Positions 33,195 through 44,862 of a stretch of DNA of 64,000 bases are shown one piece after another. A model generated the notes under the pieces. That model was not told the origin of the DNA. It did no database searches and saw only the letters and a program-made list of their open reading frames with translations. Both the position numbers and the translations under genes were made by a program. Source of the stretch: Cristatella mucedo (lineage: Eukaryota > Bryozoa > Phylactolaemata > Cristatellidae); assembly GCA_009760855.2 (NCBI GenBank), contig WPIO01000059.1, positions 914,501-978,500 of the forward strand, read 5' to 3'. The first letter of the stretch is position 1, and the number at the start of each line of letters is the position of its first letter.

Positions 33195-33670
33195 TCGATG
33201 CAGTTATATATCAGTTAATTAGTTATAAATAATAACTGATAACTAATAGTAATATAAATATAACTGGTATAACTATGACTCTAATCTTACTAATCTTACT
33301 TAGATTGAATAGTTATATAGATTAGTTATATATATTTTATTTCTAGATTATAGATTTATAGATATTCTATATATTTATAGAGTATTAGATTTTTTTAATT
33401 ATATTCATAGATTATAGATTAGTTATATATATATTATTAGTTATATATATACTAGATTAGTTATAAAGATTAATATATATATGTATAGTTATAGTAGATT
33501 ATAATATATTTATATAACCGATTAGCTAATAGCTAATGTAGATATTTATATGTCTATGTCGACTGCTATATCGATAAATTTATTAGCGACTAGCAGTCGA
33601 TGGCAGTGACTAGCGGTCGATGGCAGTGACTAGCGGTGGATGGCAGCGACTTGAAGTCGATGGCAGCGAC
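33195..33670. repeat. AT-rich block and 20-bp tandem repeat
   Basis: 33,195-33,580 is built from variants of TTATATAGATTA and related A/T words. 33,590-33,670 is an array of about four 20-21-bp units of the form GACTAGCGGTCGATGGCAGT. No gene seen. Confidence 0.85.
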
Positions 33671-33829
33671 TTGGCTGGCTATTTGCGTAGCTATGGTACA
33701 CAAGCTTAGTCCTTAGTTCTGACTCCTCGAAACCAGAGCCGGCCACTTTACCGGGGGACGATCATTCGTCCGCCCATAGAAGCAGCCTCAGCCTCCGTAG
33801 CCGCACTCGACCGGCTGTCTCGATACTCA

Positions 33830-35360
33830 GGGCATGCGGCGGCGGCGGCGATTGCGGCCAGCCAATGTTTAGATTCACCGGCTCCGCCGCCGCCACCGCC
33901 GCCGCCGTGCGCGCCGAGAGCCGCTCGGCGGCGCCGCTTCTAGGCGGTCTGCGCGGCGCCGCCAGCCGACGCGAGAACGGAGCGAGCGCGCGCGCGCTCG
34001 CACGCAGACGATGGCACTAATTAAAGCTTGCGCTCGGCCCCCGGTCCATTATCGAGCCCGGATCCCCGAGCGCTGCGGCGTCTTCCCGCTGAGCTCGCCG
34101 CCGCCGCCGCCGCGGCAGCCGCAGGCGCCGTCGAGGCCGTATGGCTGCGCTGTCGTTCAGCTGAGCGGCCCACGCGACGTGCGTTCGAGAGCCGAGCCGA
34201 GACAGGACGAGCCGCCGATTTGCCACCCCATTCGGCGACTACTCGGGACTGCCGCCGCCGCCGCCGAAATCCGCCGACGACTAAATGCTGCTGCGTAAGT
34301 TTGCCGTCGCTCGATCGCCGCCAGTCGAGATCCTTCCCAGCGACAGCGAGCTGCCGCTGCCGCGCAGCTTTGGCAGCGGCAGCCGGTCCCGTCGGATTGC
34401 CCGCCACCGGCCTGACGCTCGTCGCGTTTCCGATCGCGTTTGAGTATAGCGCACTTTGCCAGTCGCCACTCGCTCGGACACTCGCGGAAGGGCCGCTCGC
34501 ACGGCGCACGCGCGTCCATCTCTAACCAGACATCGACTTTAACCAGAGGGTGTGCGTGCGCCTTCGCGGGTTCGCCGCCGCGGCGTCCGCCTGGCCCGCT
34601 GAGACCGACAACGCCGCGTCGGTCTGGGTTGGCTCTTCTTCGCTCGAGCGAGCAGCTCGGCGTAGAGGCTCGCGGGACGTTGGTTTCCGCGTCTGCTCGC
34701 CGGGCAGACTTCGCAGAAGACGCCGCCGAAGCGCTCGGTCTGCCGCGGCAGCGGTGTAATCGTCCGAGCGCTAGCCGCGAGTCGCGGACCGAGTCTGAGA
34801 GAGGAGAGGAGAGGGCTCCCTCGTTCTCGGCGATGCGACGCAACGAGACGGCGACGGCTGCGGCCAGTGTCGCAGCAGCTGCCTTCCGTCGCCGCTACGT
34901 CGTCTGCTCGCACTGGCTTGCGCGCCGCCGCTCATCGCTACGGCCGCTTCCGGCGGAGCGGCCCGCCGCAGCCGCGGCAGCGGGCGAAGTAGCGGCCAGC
35001 CCCTGCGAGCGCGCGTTACCAAATTCGGCCTGGGCTCAGCGCTCCTGCAGTCGCCCGAGGGAGAAATAATAGTTACAAGGTGCCTGCCTGCCTGCCCGCC
35101 CGCAGCGGCCAATTGCGGAGCGGCCCAGATTAGCAGCCGCTGCTGATTGGGGGCAGATGCGATAGCGTCGTCTTCGGCTCAGCCTACGCCAGCCGCTGTC
35201 GCCGTCTCCAAAGTATTCCCGGCAGGCTTTCCAGAAGTAAGCCTTCCGGAACACATCCGCGGAAGCGTTCCTCTGGGCGTCTGGCGCAGCGTCACGAGTC
35301 CCAGCAGTTTTGCGAAGAAGCAGCCGCAGCTGCCGGCCGTCGGCCCACGGCGTGCTAAGC
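33830..35360. other. CpG-dense block, no recognisable gene
   Basis: About 1.5 kb of high-GC sequence dense in CpG, with overlapping open frames in all directions rich in Arg, Ala and Pro. None resembles a known domain. Both strands being open is expected from the composition. It may be a promoter or first-exon island for an unplaced transcript, but I cannot assign a start site. Confidence 0.5.
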
Positions 35361-35598
35361 GCTGATCACGTGGTTTCTCGCCTCTCGTCTTCATGTGCAT
35401 GAATTAATCTCGAATCCGCCGACCGATTTGCACTACTAGCTGCTGCACGTGCAGGCAGCATTGGCGCTCTTCTGCTCGATTGCGATATCAAAGCTAGCGA
35501 ACGACGTCGAGGCTTTTGGAGTGAGATCGAGCGAACTGAGTCCTTGTTGTTTGGTGGAGCTACAGACGGAGATACATTCTCATTATTATTATTAGTAT

Positions 35599-35599
<1 letters not shown>

Positions 35600-35652
<53 letters not shown>
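35600..35652. repeat. (TA)n microsatellite
   Basis: About 50 bp of pure TA directly next to a reverse-oriented SINE-A. It may have grown from the SINE's 3' tail. Confidence 0.95.
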
Positions 35653-35653
<1 letters not shown>

Positions 35654-35800
35654 TCATTTGTACGGCGCCTTAGGAAGAACTTAATCTCTATTCAGGCGCG
35701 ACGCGTATGCCACAGGATTGTAGCCCACGACCTCTACTGCAAATGGAATTACCTTGACCTTGTCATCAAAGGCGAGCCCCTTGACCCCTGGGCCAAACCA
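35652..35800 (-). mobile_element. SINE-A copy, reverse orientation
   Basis: Reverse complement of the tail (TTAGGAAGAACTTAATCTCT) and head (TTGTAGCCCACGACCTCTAC; CCTTGACCTTGTCATCAAAG; CCCCTGGGCCAAACCA for the A-box end). Confidence 0.8.
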
Positions 35801-36496
35801 TGTCGGAGCTCTTCGCGCGATATTGGTGCTCCTTGAGTGTCCCATGCCACATAATCTTGCAGCAGAACCGGACATTGTAACGAGTCGTGAAGAGTTCCAT
35901 CCTTTACGTAAATGCACGAAGAAAGCATTGCGGTTTCCTCTCGATTACTACGGCAAATCTTGTAAGCTGTTTCTCGTAACCTGTTTGTCGCTATTGTTCA
36001 GAGTGACTCTAGTTTTATTAAGCGTCTAGCTCGTGTGGATATTGAGCGTGCAGGTTCGCACGTCTTGTACGTCCATAATTAGAAGCAGCCCACAAATCCA
36101 CGATCAATAGTATAAATGCTCGAGTAGAGTTAACAACATTACTCGCTTTCTAATACAGCGGTTATATCGGCCAATCGAATACGAATCGCATACGTTACGT
36201 ATGGCAGAACCTACTAGCAATCAGCTCAATCCTGAATCGGACTCAATCCTGAAGAGAAAAATCCTGTACAGAAAAATACGCGGACCTTTGAAAAATCCTG
36301 GCATCGTGTGCATTTTAAAATCCGGGTGCCCAGTTAACAACGTGCGAGAACTTGAGAGCGTGATGATGAGCCACGTGATTGCCACGAAGTCGCAAGACCG
36401 AGCGTGTCTGGTCAATATCGGCGAGACGGCGACTTGCCGTCATGCACGTCAGACCATTGGTGGTGGGCGCACAGGTAGGCGCATAATAATGTAATG

Positions 36497-36935
36497 TATC
36501 TCCGTCTGAAACACCACAAAGCCACAAAGACTATAATAATAATAATAATAATATTGCACTTGATAAAGCGCCCTCAGAGAACTTAATCTCTTTCTAGGCG
36601 CTTTACATTTGCTGCAAAGTGATATGCAATAGAATAGTAAGTAAAATCATGCTTGAAAAACAAGCAAAATGAATAATATGGTTAGGGGTGACATGCACAG
36701 GGTCAGCATGCAAATGTGGTTAGTGGCAGCATGCACAGTGTCAGCACCCATAAGCACATCAAGGACGAATCACAGGGACCCACTAAATGCTGTCCTAAAT
36801 AGGTGTGTTTTTAAGTTTCTTTTAAATGTGGTCAGGTCAGGGGATGTTCTGACGCAGGTCGGGAGGGAGTTCCAGGCTGTGGGAGCATACGAACTAAATG
36901 CAGGGTCTCCAAAAGATTTGCAAGTCGTGATATGC
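36497..36935 (-). mobile_element. LINE-B tail remnant and LINE-A 3' fragment, reverse orientation
   Basis: 36,497-36,534 matches the LINE-B terminus (CTCCGTCTGAAACACCACAA). From 36,536 an AATAATAAT run begins a LINE-A 3' UTR and C-terminal coding fragment (minus-strand frame with [20 protein letters not shown] and KRNLKTHLF). Confidence 0.85.
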
Positions 36936-36944
36936 AAGCACCTT

Positions 36945-37115
36945 ACCCCTAGGTTAAGGTGCTCGAACTTGGTCATAACCCAGGGGCAAGGAGCTTGCGC
37001 TTAGCCGCAAGTTCGAGTCCTTCGGCGGGCAATCCGATATTGTTGACTGAAAGCTGAGGTGGTAGATTCTTAAACCACTATGTAAATAGGCTGATAGCTC
37101 AACCAACCGTTACTT
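36945..37115 (+). mobile_element. SINE-C candidate
   Basis: GTTAAGGTGCTCGAACTTGG, then a B box AGTTCGAGTCCTTCGG and CGGGCAATCCGATATTG. A related copy in reverse orientation lies at 56,325-56,460 and shares CGGGCAATCC..TATTG, so this is a repeated tRNA-like unit. Confidence 0.6.
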
Positions 37116-37284
37116 TACTTATACTTTTAATCTGAAGTAAAATAAATCTTCCTACTTTACAGAATAGATTTATTGGACTGCTATTTTTCTGACATGCAAA
37201 AACTCGAGCAAGACTCGAGTGACTATCGCATTACATTTTCCTGACATTTTTTCGAGCTCAGTATAGGTCAATTTTTGCTTAGGA

Positions 37285-37600
37285 GCTTCGTGGGTGTTAC
37301 GCAGGAGAGTTTTGTATAGCGCACTCACAGCCTAAGCGGCTTTCGGTACGCATTCGGTAGCCAACAGACTTCATCTCAGGCGACAAAGAGAAAGTGGGAA
37401 GCATAGCAGAGTCAGGAGAGCATTGAGGTAGTGAGTAGCATGGAAGTAGCAGCTCAGGATCGCTGAAAAAGATGTGCCATAGTCGGCAGCCGGAGAGCAG
37501 TTGTCTTTGCGTGAGAATTGTGGAAGCAAGTTCCACAGTCAAGGACCTGCAGAGCTCAAGCTTCTGTAGCCAACGGTCCTTAGGTGGGCGCACAGGTGGG
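37285..37600 (-). mobile_element. LINE-B 3' fragment, reverse orientation
   Basis: The reverse complement encodes the C-terminal stretch seen at 45.8 kb (FSLSPEMKSVGYRMRTESRL, GCECAIQNSPA). Same tail sequences as other LINE-B copies. Confidence 0.85.
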
Positions 37601-38945
37601 AGAAGTACGACGCCAGTCTAGATAGAGGCTATAGCCTCCGCTTGAAAATTAGAAGACAGTTTGTAAACTTAGAAGCCAGTCGTTCTCAGGTCCGCCTCAG
37701 CGCTCGTAGATTTGGCCCGTCTGGAGTACTTTGCGCGCGGCTTTGAGCCGAAATCGATATCAGTATTAGAATCCAGATATCTTTCGCTGTGTAGAAGTGC
37801 GAGCGCCCCTCTGAGTCCCTCCCTCATATTATTCATTTCGTTTTTTTTCGTTGAATTATTATTATTATTATTATTATTAGAAGTGCGAGTGCCCCTCTGA
37901 GCCCCTCCCCCTTTCGTATCGCTGCTGATCGCGGATCGCGATGAGCAGCGATACGAAGTCGATTGCCTTGATAGAACTTCGGCTATTCGATTGTTCGACG
38001 CATCGGGATTTTCCAAAGTGCAGATACACTCCCGTAAAGATACGCATACGTGCAGCTACACTTCCGTAGGGATACGCGTGCAATGTCACTGCACAGGAAT
38101 AGCAATTGTTGCCTGCTTGGCAGCTTGCTCGCCAGAAGCGATCGGAATGGTTTGCCTATTGCCCGTCTGCAATTATAGGGCAGATTGCACAACATGCAAT
38201 CAATAAACAAGCGGGGAAATACCTACATAAATTATGCTTACTATCCTGTACCCTGAAGTTGTAGGCGCGCGCGCGCGCGCGCGGCAGCGGCTCGACGAAG
38301 ACACGCGATGCACCAGCGACGCCCCCACAAAAAAGCGTGGCGGTAAATGGCGACGGCTGTATTGTACGCTGACGAAGCAAATGAAGTACGCGGGCGGACG
38401 TACTGGTGGTCGAAGCCGTCGTGCGTGTTGCTCCGGGGCACGCGGTTATAAGAGAGAAGAGAGTGGTTAGCGTACGTGCAGGCCGATGCACGGGCAAGAA
38501 GTGAATTTCGCGTGAAGGATACGTCACGTGCCGGCGCCCGTTGGGCAGACGGAACGTCGGCTGGGGGCGGAATCACGCGATGGTGATAACACGCCCATAA
38601 AATACGCACTTTAGCGGAGTACAAATAAAAAATCAGTCTCAGCTCCTATTTTTATGTGCGAAGTTTTCTTACATTCGATTTTCATTAAAGCGGAGTACCC
38701 ACTTGGCATAATTTGCAAAAACAATCTTAGACGCAGAACTGCTATTATTATGAGAGGAGTATTCCTATATTCGATATTCTTATACGCAGAGTCGACTGTA
38801 TCTGCATGCGCCTGTATGCGTGTCTGAAGCTCTTTATTGAGGTCACGTTCGGTCAACAGAAATCACCAGCCGAGTGTAGCGTGGGAATTTCAACACGTTT
38901 GCGATGCAGAGTGTGAGCTTCGTTCGTATCCGGGTATTTGTAGTA

Positions 38946-38947
38946 TA

Positions 38948-39038
<91 letters not shown>

Positions 39039-39141
39039 GCATATATATATATATGCATACATATATATAGTATATAGTATATATATATATATATATATAT
39101 ATACGTGTATAGTTCGCGCCTATGTTATGTCTCTGTGGGCT

Positions 39142-39209
<68 letters not shown>

Positions 39210-39218
39210 TCTCTCACC
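38946..39218. repeat. Compound (TA)n and (TC)n microsatellite
   Basis: (TA)n with a few interruptions (38,946-39,105) and (TC)n (39,144-39,216), 220-490 bp upstream of the Ig-gene start codon. The rest of 37,600-38,945 shows no feature that I recognise apart from a short ATT run (37,856-37,880) and a GCGC run (38,266-38,283). Confidence 0.95.
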
Positions 39219-39439
39219 TGGAAAGTACTGGCTCCACAAGTTGACTCGGTGGGCTTGCGTGCTTGAGTTTTAACTTTCGCCGCGAGCGTCGCATCGTGCA
39301 TCGCGCCTTGCTTTACGTGCGCCCATCTGAGCGCCTGCCCAATCGTTTTACAGTCACGTGCTGCAGAGGTGTCTAGCTGCTGCTACGGCTGCACGGATCC
39401 GTCGCACCGGTCAGCAGCCCCGCCGCCGCCGCCGCTGGA

Positions 39440-39598
39440 ATGTCCACAGCGCCGCCCAAGTTCCTCATTAAGCCACGGACTCAATACGTCAAAGAAGGAG
39501 AAACAGCGACGCTGAGGTGTCTGTGTAAAGGTCAGCCTCCTCCGAAGGTCAAGTGGGAAAAAGATGGGCAGACGATAGAGCCGTCGCCCAAGTACCGG
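39440..39598 (+). CDS. First coding exon of an I-set immunoglobulin-domain protein
   Basis: ATG at 39,440 after a CCG-repeat, then MSTAPPKFLIKPRTQYVKEG and ETATLRCLCKGQPPPKVKWE, then KDGQTIEPSPKYR. These are strands A to C of an I-set Ig domain: the B-strand Cys in LRC, the core Trp in VKW. Donor GTAGGC begins at 39,599 at a codon boundary. No signal peptide precedes the domain, so the protein is probably intracellular, as in the titin, palladin or MyBP-type families. I cannot assign an orthologue. Confidence 0.8.
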
Positions 39599-39831
39599 GT
39601 AGGCGCGGAATGCCATCGGCTGCAGCCCGCGTCACGTGACATTTCGCGTCCGGTTTCGGTCGCCGCCTCGTTCGCCGCATACCGTTGCGCGAAGTACTCG
39701 GTGGAGGATGTTAGCAGAAGCCGAGGTATCTGAGGCGAGCGCTCATTTTTACACAAATACTCCCAAGACTAGCTTAAGTGGTGCATCGCAAACCGCACGT
39801 CTCTCGATTAGTCTGTGGCTTTTCTTCTTAG

Positions 39832-40075
39832 GTGTACAGCAAAAATCAGTTCAACTGTCTTGACATTGTCCACGCCGACGCGACGGATAGGGGCATATTC
39901 GTTTGCGTAATCACGAACATCGTCGGCACGGCCTCGGAGCCGGTTGACGTGGATGTGGCCGCTGCGGCGGCGGAGGCGGCGACTCAGGAGCCGCGTGACT
40001 CCGGGGCCGCCGCGGCCGCCGCCGAGCTCCCGCCCTCTTGCGGCGGGGACGCGGTCGTCGCGAGCCGCTGCCTGA

Positions 40076-40106
<31 letters not shown>

Positions 40107-40804
40107 GCAGCCCGTGGGCCCGAGATTTACCAAGCACCTTAGCAGGGAGGAGGAAGTCACGGAAGGCGACACGGTCGTGATACAGGTGACGAGCGTCGCG
40201 CGGCGACTCGACGAGAGCGACGGGGAGCGTCACGTGCTGCCGCGCTTCACCAAGCAGCTGGAAAACTGCGACGTGAGCGAAGGCGACGCCGTCACGCTCG
40301 AGTGCCGCGGGGCGCCGCCCGCCGCCGCCGCCGCGACCCCGCCCGCACGCGCCGGTGCCGGCGGCGTCGGCGGCGGCGTCAGCGGCTCGCTTAGTGCTCG
40401 CATCGCGCCGGACTTTGGCGGCGCAGGAGCAGCAGGCAGCAGCAACGCCGGCCGTGCCCGGCCGAGTTGCCTCCGAGACGGTCGCGACGAGTCGCTTCCG
40501 CCGTCGTCATCGGTTGGCGAGGGCGGCGGCGGCGGCGGCGACTGGGAGCGCCTCGTCGCCGACGCCGCGTCCGCGCCGCCGCAGTTCGTCAAGGAGTTGG
40601 CCAATTTGGTCTTGACGGAGGGCGACTCGGTGACCATCAGATGCGTCACGAACGCCGCGGCCGCCGCCGCCGAGACACCGGCGGCGGCGGCGGCGGCAGG
40701 CGCCGCTAGCGCTGCAGACGCCGGCCGACGCTCGTTCGCGCCGCACGGGGAAGAAGAGGAGCGGACGGGGAGGAAGAGGAAGGCCGTCTCGGAAGTCACG
40801 TGGC
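39832..40804 (+). CDS. Second exon of the Ig-domain gene, with Ala/Gly-rich insertions
   Basis: Acceptor CTTCTTAG ends at 39,831. VYSKNQFNCLDIVHADATDR then GIFVCVITNIVG completes the first Ig domain, with the second Cys in FVC. Next come Ala-rich and nine-Gly stretches, and three segments resembling only the A and B strands of Ig domains: GPRFTKHLSREEEVTEGDTV, LPRFTKQLENCDVSEGDAVT (then LEC), and PQFVKELANLVLTEGDSVTI (then RC). The exon ends ...VSEVTW at a perfect donor GTAAGT (40,805), phase 1. The third module reaches its core Trp only after about 60 inserted residues. A cryptic donor CAG|GTGACG lies near 40,185, so smaller exons are possible. Confidence 0.65.
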
Positions 40805-40921
40805 GTAAGTCGCGCCGCCCGCCTGCCTGCAGCGCCGCCGCTGCCGCCGCCGCCATCGCTCGCCTCCAGATTCCGTGCTGCGTGCTGGTCATGGAAAACT
40901 GTCGCTTCATGCGTTGGCCAG

Positions 40922-41034
40922 AAACGAACTGGGCGGACTCGGAAGGGCGAGAGTACGGCGCCCCATTTTTCACCATCCAACTTCCTTCCGCTTTGACGCT
41001 CGAGGAGGGAGCCGACATGGACGTGTCGTGTCAC
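40922..41034 (+). CDS. Possible third exon of the Ig-domain gene
   Basis: APFFTIQLPSALTLEEGADM, then DVSCHV, is another I-set A-B strand pair. A candidate acceptor GGCCAG (ends 40,921) is in the right phase, but its pyrimidine tract is poor. A weak donor GTGAAC would begin at 41,035. Otherwise the frame runs on to a stop at 41,094. Boundaries are uncertain. Confidence 0.4.
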
Positions 41035-41340
41035 GTGAACAACTCGCAAGTCGAAACGTTGCACTGTCTCGACAAGAGCATTCCTTCGTTTTGATTGGCC
41101 GGTTAGCGCGTCCGCGTGCGCACGCGAGTCTGGTTCGAGACAGCTGTGCAAGTCGACGCCGTCGCGTGGCAACGACTATCGGGTGGCAACTGTCGCTTGC
41201 GTGCTTTCGCTTCGTCTCACCGCGCCCGCAGGGCACTTTAAGCGCAATCGTTTACACTTGCGGGTGCGACGCTTCTGGAACGCAATACGTAGAAAGATGT
41301 ACGCCGCACCAAAGAGTTCTCTTCGCTGCACCTTGCATCT

Positions 41341-42065
41341 TAATAAAATAGATTTGAAATAGCGCCCGTTGAGAACTCGATCTCTTTCTAGGCTTCACAT
41401 TTTCTGCAAAGAAAGCACGATCCAATGGATGGTGGTAGCATCCTCATTGACAACAAGCACAGCATGGTGAGGGGCGACACGCACAGGGTCAGCATTCAAG
41501 CGTGGTTAGTGGCAGCATGCACAAGGTTCGTACGAGGTTTATGTAAGCGGTTAGATTCCGAAAATTGAGTGGTACGATGGTTAACCTGGTGGGAGAGTAG
41601 ATCTGATATTAGGTAGGCTGGAGCCAAAGAATGAAGAGACCTAAAAGTGAGTGAAGAAACCTTGAAGTCAATGCGTTGCTTGACTGGGAGGCAGTGCAAG
41701 TCTGCGAGAAGTGGCGGAATGAGGCAACTGCTAGGCTTACGACAGACAAGCTTAGCTGCAGAGTTTTGCACAGCTGTAAGCGCCTGATTGCACATGCCGG
41801 TAGGCCAGCAATCAGTGAGTTACAGAAGTCAAGACGGGATGGTAGGTGAGGAGTAGTTCGACATGGCCGACATTGGGACATTTACGACAGAGCAAGCATA
41901 GATGCAAATTATTGCACAAACTATATGCATCGTACATCGCACATGCAGGAAGTGAGCTCCGAGCTCCGAGACCCAGACAGAATGTCGCAATCGGATGGAC
42001 CAGAGCGCCTGAGGTATTCGTGCGCAAGCAAGAAATTAATCCTGCAACATTACGTAGCTGAAAGT
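41341..42065 (-). mobile_element. LINE-A 3' fragments, reverse orientation
   Basis: The terminus is at 41,341-41,530. A jump then leads into coding similarity on the minus strand ([40 protein letters not shown]). A second, diverged partial repeat of the same region lies at about 41,850-42,065. Deletions and frameshifts throughout. Confidence 0.8.
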
Positions 42066-43269
42066 GAGCAGACTAGACAGTGGATGTCTTAAATGATTGG
42101 CTAACACGATGCCACTTTTTCAGAGATAATTGCCAATTGGAATTACGGTTCAAACGTCGACCTGTTTGATTAACGTAAGAGCGGCGGTCCACGTAATTCA
42201 ACAGCCGGAAGGCTGTGCCCCTCGGGGATGCTCCCCGCGGGGTGGGGGCGCGCCTCTCACTTTTTGTCAGCCTGAGTAGATATCACTGCCCCTCGGCCTC
42301 TGTTAGAGTGGTACGCTAGCGAGCCATGTTGCCAGGAGAAACTACATCGACGCCACGGCGACACGCGGTGGATAGCGAGAAGTGGCGAGATCGTCGCAGG
42401 ATCCCGAGAGATCCCGAACGTCGCCAGAGGGCCCCGGCAGCTTGTCCGGCCACCTGCCGAGGGAAGATGCGCTTCGCTAAGCAGACAGGCGGTTTCGCTC
42501 CCGAGAGCCGAGCGACGGAGAGACGATGGCGAGAGGAGAAGGCGGCAGATGGATGCGAGCTCGCGCACGCGCTGCTCGACACGACCGCGCGCGTCACTGG
42601 GCTCTTCAGCCGCTGCTACCGCTTCCCGCCGCTCTCTGTCGTCCGCTCGCAGACCCGGATGTTGCCCGCATCGCCCGCGGATGTGGGCCGCCAGACGTGC
42701 ACGCCGATAGCGAACGGCACGCAACCGCCGGAAACAGACGCGCTGCAAATAGGCCGCGGCTTTCTCAGCAGAGTCAGAGCAGAGCGCCGGCAGCAAACGT
42801 AAAAAGAAGAGCGGAAAATCCGCGAAGTCGTCCGCTCTGCGAAGCTCTTCTAGTAGAAGCACTGTCTGTCCGAGTAGTAAATCGTATTTTCTCGTGCGGC
42901 TGCGAGCTACGAAGCTGCGTCGCGTCGCGTCTAAGGGCGACAGCGACAGCGAAGATAGCGCGTCTTTTTGCAGAGGGACCCGAAAAGCCCTTGACATTGG
43001 CGTTGCTTCGTGTCTACAGAATGCAGGTTACTTCCAGAAAAGGTGACCGTTTCTTAAAAAAACAAGCTAAGAAGAAGACGCTAACGAGATCAGTCGAGCG
43101 GTTCGCATTTGACGCAACGTTTTGCGGTCAGTCTCCAGAGGGCGCCGCCAGCGCTAGAAGGGCGCTAAAATGGCCACTCGCGGTGGGCCCCTTCGGAGCC
43201 CGAGTTGGTCTCGCTGGGCGGTAGGGGCCGAAGGCTTCCGCAATAAGGCTACCATTGAGGAATTGCTAG

Positions 43270-43438
43270 AAAACTGACACTGTGCATGTCACCTCTAACC
43301 ATGTTATTCATGTTGTATATCGAGCATGATATTACTCACCATTCAATTGCGTTTCCCTTTGCAGCAAATGCAAAGCGCCTAGAGAGAGATTGAGTTCTCT
43401 GAGGGCGCTTTATCACGTGCATTATTATTATTATTATA
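43270..43438 (+). mobile_element. LINE-A 3' terminus
   Basis: CTGACACTGTGCATGTCACC through the terminal hairpin (about 43,374-43,408) and ATT repeats. The preceding 42,260-43,260 is GC-rich with overlapping open frames and no recognised domain. Confidence 0.85.
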
Positions 43439-43559
43439 ACCTTAAAATCAGCTTTGTAGGCTACCGCACAGCGAGGACCGACTGATACTAAAGCCAGCCC
43501 GTCGTCTAAGAAGAATACCATTCAGTCCCGTTGCTCCCGATTGCTCAATTATGAGACCG

Positions 43560-43700
43560 TGGTGAGGCCCAGCGCTTTAACCGCTCGCCTTTAATGACCG
43601 AGGCTAAGGCGAATGTATTGGTTGACCGAGGCCGTGGGCTCGAGCCCCGTCGCCTAGGCAGCGCCTGAACAGAGATTCAGCGCGGCGAGGCCAAATAAGC
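43560..43700 (+). mobile_element. SINE-A copy
   Basis: Head with GCGCTTTAACCGCTCGCC, a B box in GTGGGCTCGAGCCCC and tail start CAGCGCCTGAACAGAGATTC. The tail is degraded after that. Confidence 0.7.
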
Positions 43701-43865
43701 AGTAAATCTATTGCACCTTTAGCTCTTCCCACAGAATTTTTGGTAGCCCCTCTGGGGTGGCTGCCAGAAGGCTCCGGGGAGGAGGAGAGGGAATACCGTG
43801 CGTGAGAATGTATCACACTGTATATAAGTCAGTGAAGGGTGCACGCTAGTGGCGGCTTCACGCTA

Positions 43866-44076
43866 GCTCGCCTCTCCCTCTCTCTGCCTCTCTCTGCCTC
43901 TCTCTCTCTCACTGCCTCTTTCTCTCTCTCTCTCTCTGCCTCTTTCTCTCTCTCTCTCTCACTCTCTCTGCCTCTCTCTGCCTCTCTCTCTCTCTCTCTG
44001 CCTCTCTCTCTCTCTCTCTGCCTCTCTCTCTCTCTCTCTGCCTCTTTCTCTTTCTCTCTCTCTCTCTCTCTCGGCT
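43866..44076. repeat. TC-rich minisatellite with CTGCCTC units
   Basis: About 210 bp of (TC)n interrupted regularly by TGCC or TTTC, giving variant units such as TCTCTGCC. A polypyrimidine tract. Confidence 0.95.
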
Positions 44077-44862
44077 ATCCAGTGACGAATCTTTGGTGCT
44101 CAGACTCACGGGATCTCTACGCGCAGTGGTGGTGGGTGGGGGAAAGCAACAACGTTTTTAGATGCGGCAGGAAAGGCCGTCTAGAGCGGCGTGCCTGCGG
44201 CGTGCGCACCGCGTCCGGTCTTTTCAAGGACGATTGTAATTGAGTATTCTGAGAGAAATTGCCAAATTGTGAAACGTGCGTACGACTCGTCGGTCAGGTC
44301 GTGAAGTTGCATTAGATTGTTAGCGGCTCCGGAAATATAGTGACTACTAATCGGATGCGTCATAATGTACGGCATGGACATCATGAAAAGCCAATTTCAA
44401 CTGGGTGTGGTTAGTTAATCAGCTGCGCTCTGGGCATCGAACTGGTGAGATACGTGCTATTGCTGGTGCTTTGCCCACTCTCGCTCCTTTGCGGTACAGG
44501 AATAGACCGATCTACACTAACGACATAGACCTATTACATTGGGATCAAGGGCGCTAATTAGGGTCAACGTCGCTATAGATTGCTCTCGCGCTCTACTGTG
44601 GTCGGCATATACGTGACTGCATCTGTGCAACGGCTACGACTCGTTTGCCGTGCTTCGAGGCACCAACTTCCGCATCCGTACGCTCGTCGCCTGTCTGCAT
44701 GAAAAAGCATAAGCTGCGCTCGCTGTGCTAGAGCATGAGATATCAGCGAGGCATAAGCTGCGCTCGCTGTGCTAGTGGCAGAGGACAATGTTTCAGGAGC
44801 TGCTACAGTGCGCGTGGAAAAATAATGCGAGAGTGGCAAGCTTATTTCGTAAATTGTATCGA

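Noticed and set aside
33830-35360. Arg/Ala-rich open frames of 160-230 codons as genes
   Set aside because: High GC removes stop codons on both strands; no domain, no consistent splice signals, mutually overlapping frames.
36201-36494. A 97-codon plus-strand frame as a gene
   Set aside because: It runs into a LINE-B tail and LINE-A insertion, has no recognised domain, and an opposite-strand frame overlaps it.
38946-39105. Ile-Tyr repeat proteins in TA tracts here and at 20.7, 60.1 and 61.1 kb
   Set aside because: They are dinucleotide microsatellites; the frames are artefacts.
42257-43224. A 246-codon minus-strand frame and a 232-codon plus-strand frame
   Set aside because: They overlap each other in a GC-rich stretch, with basic low-complexity composition and no recognisable motif.
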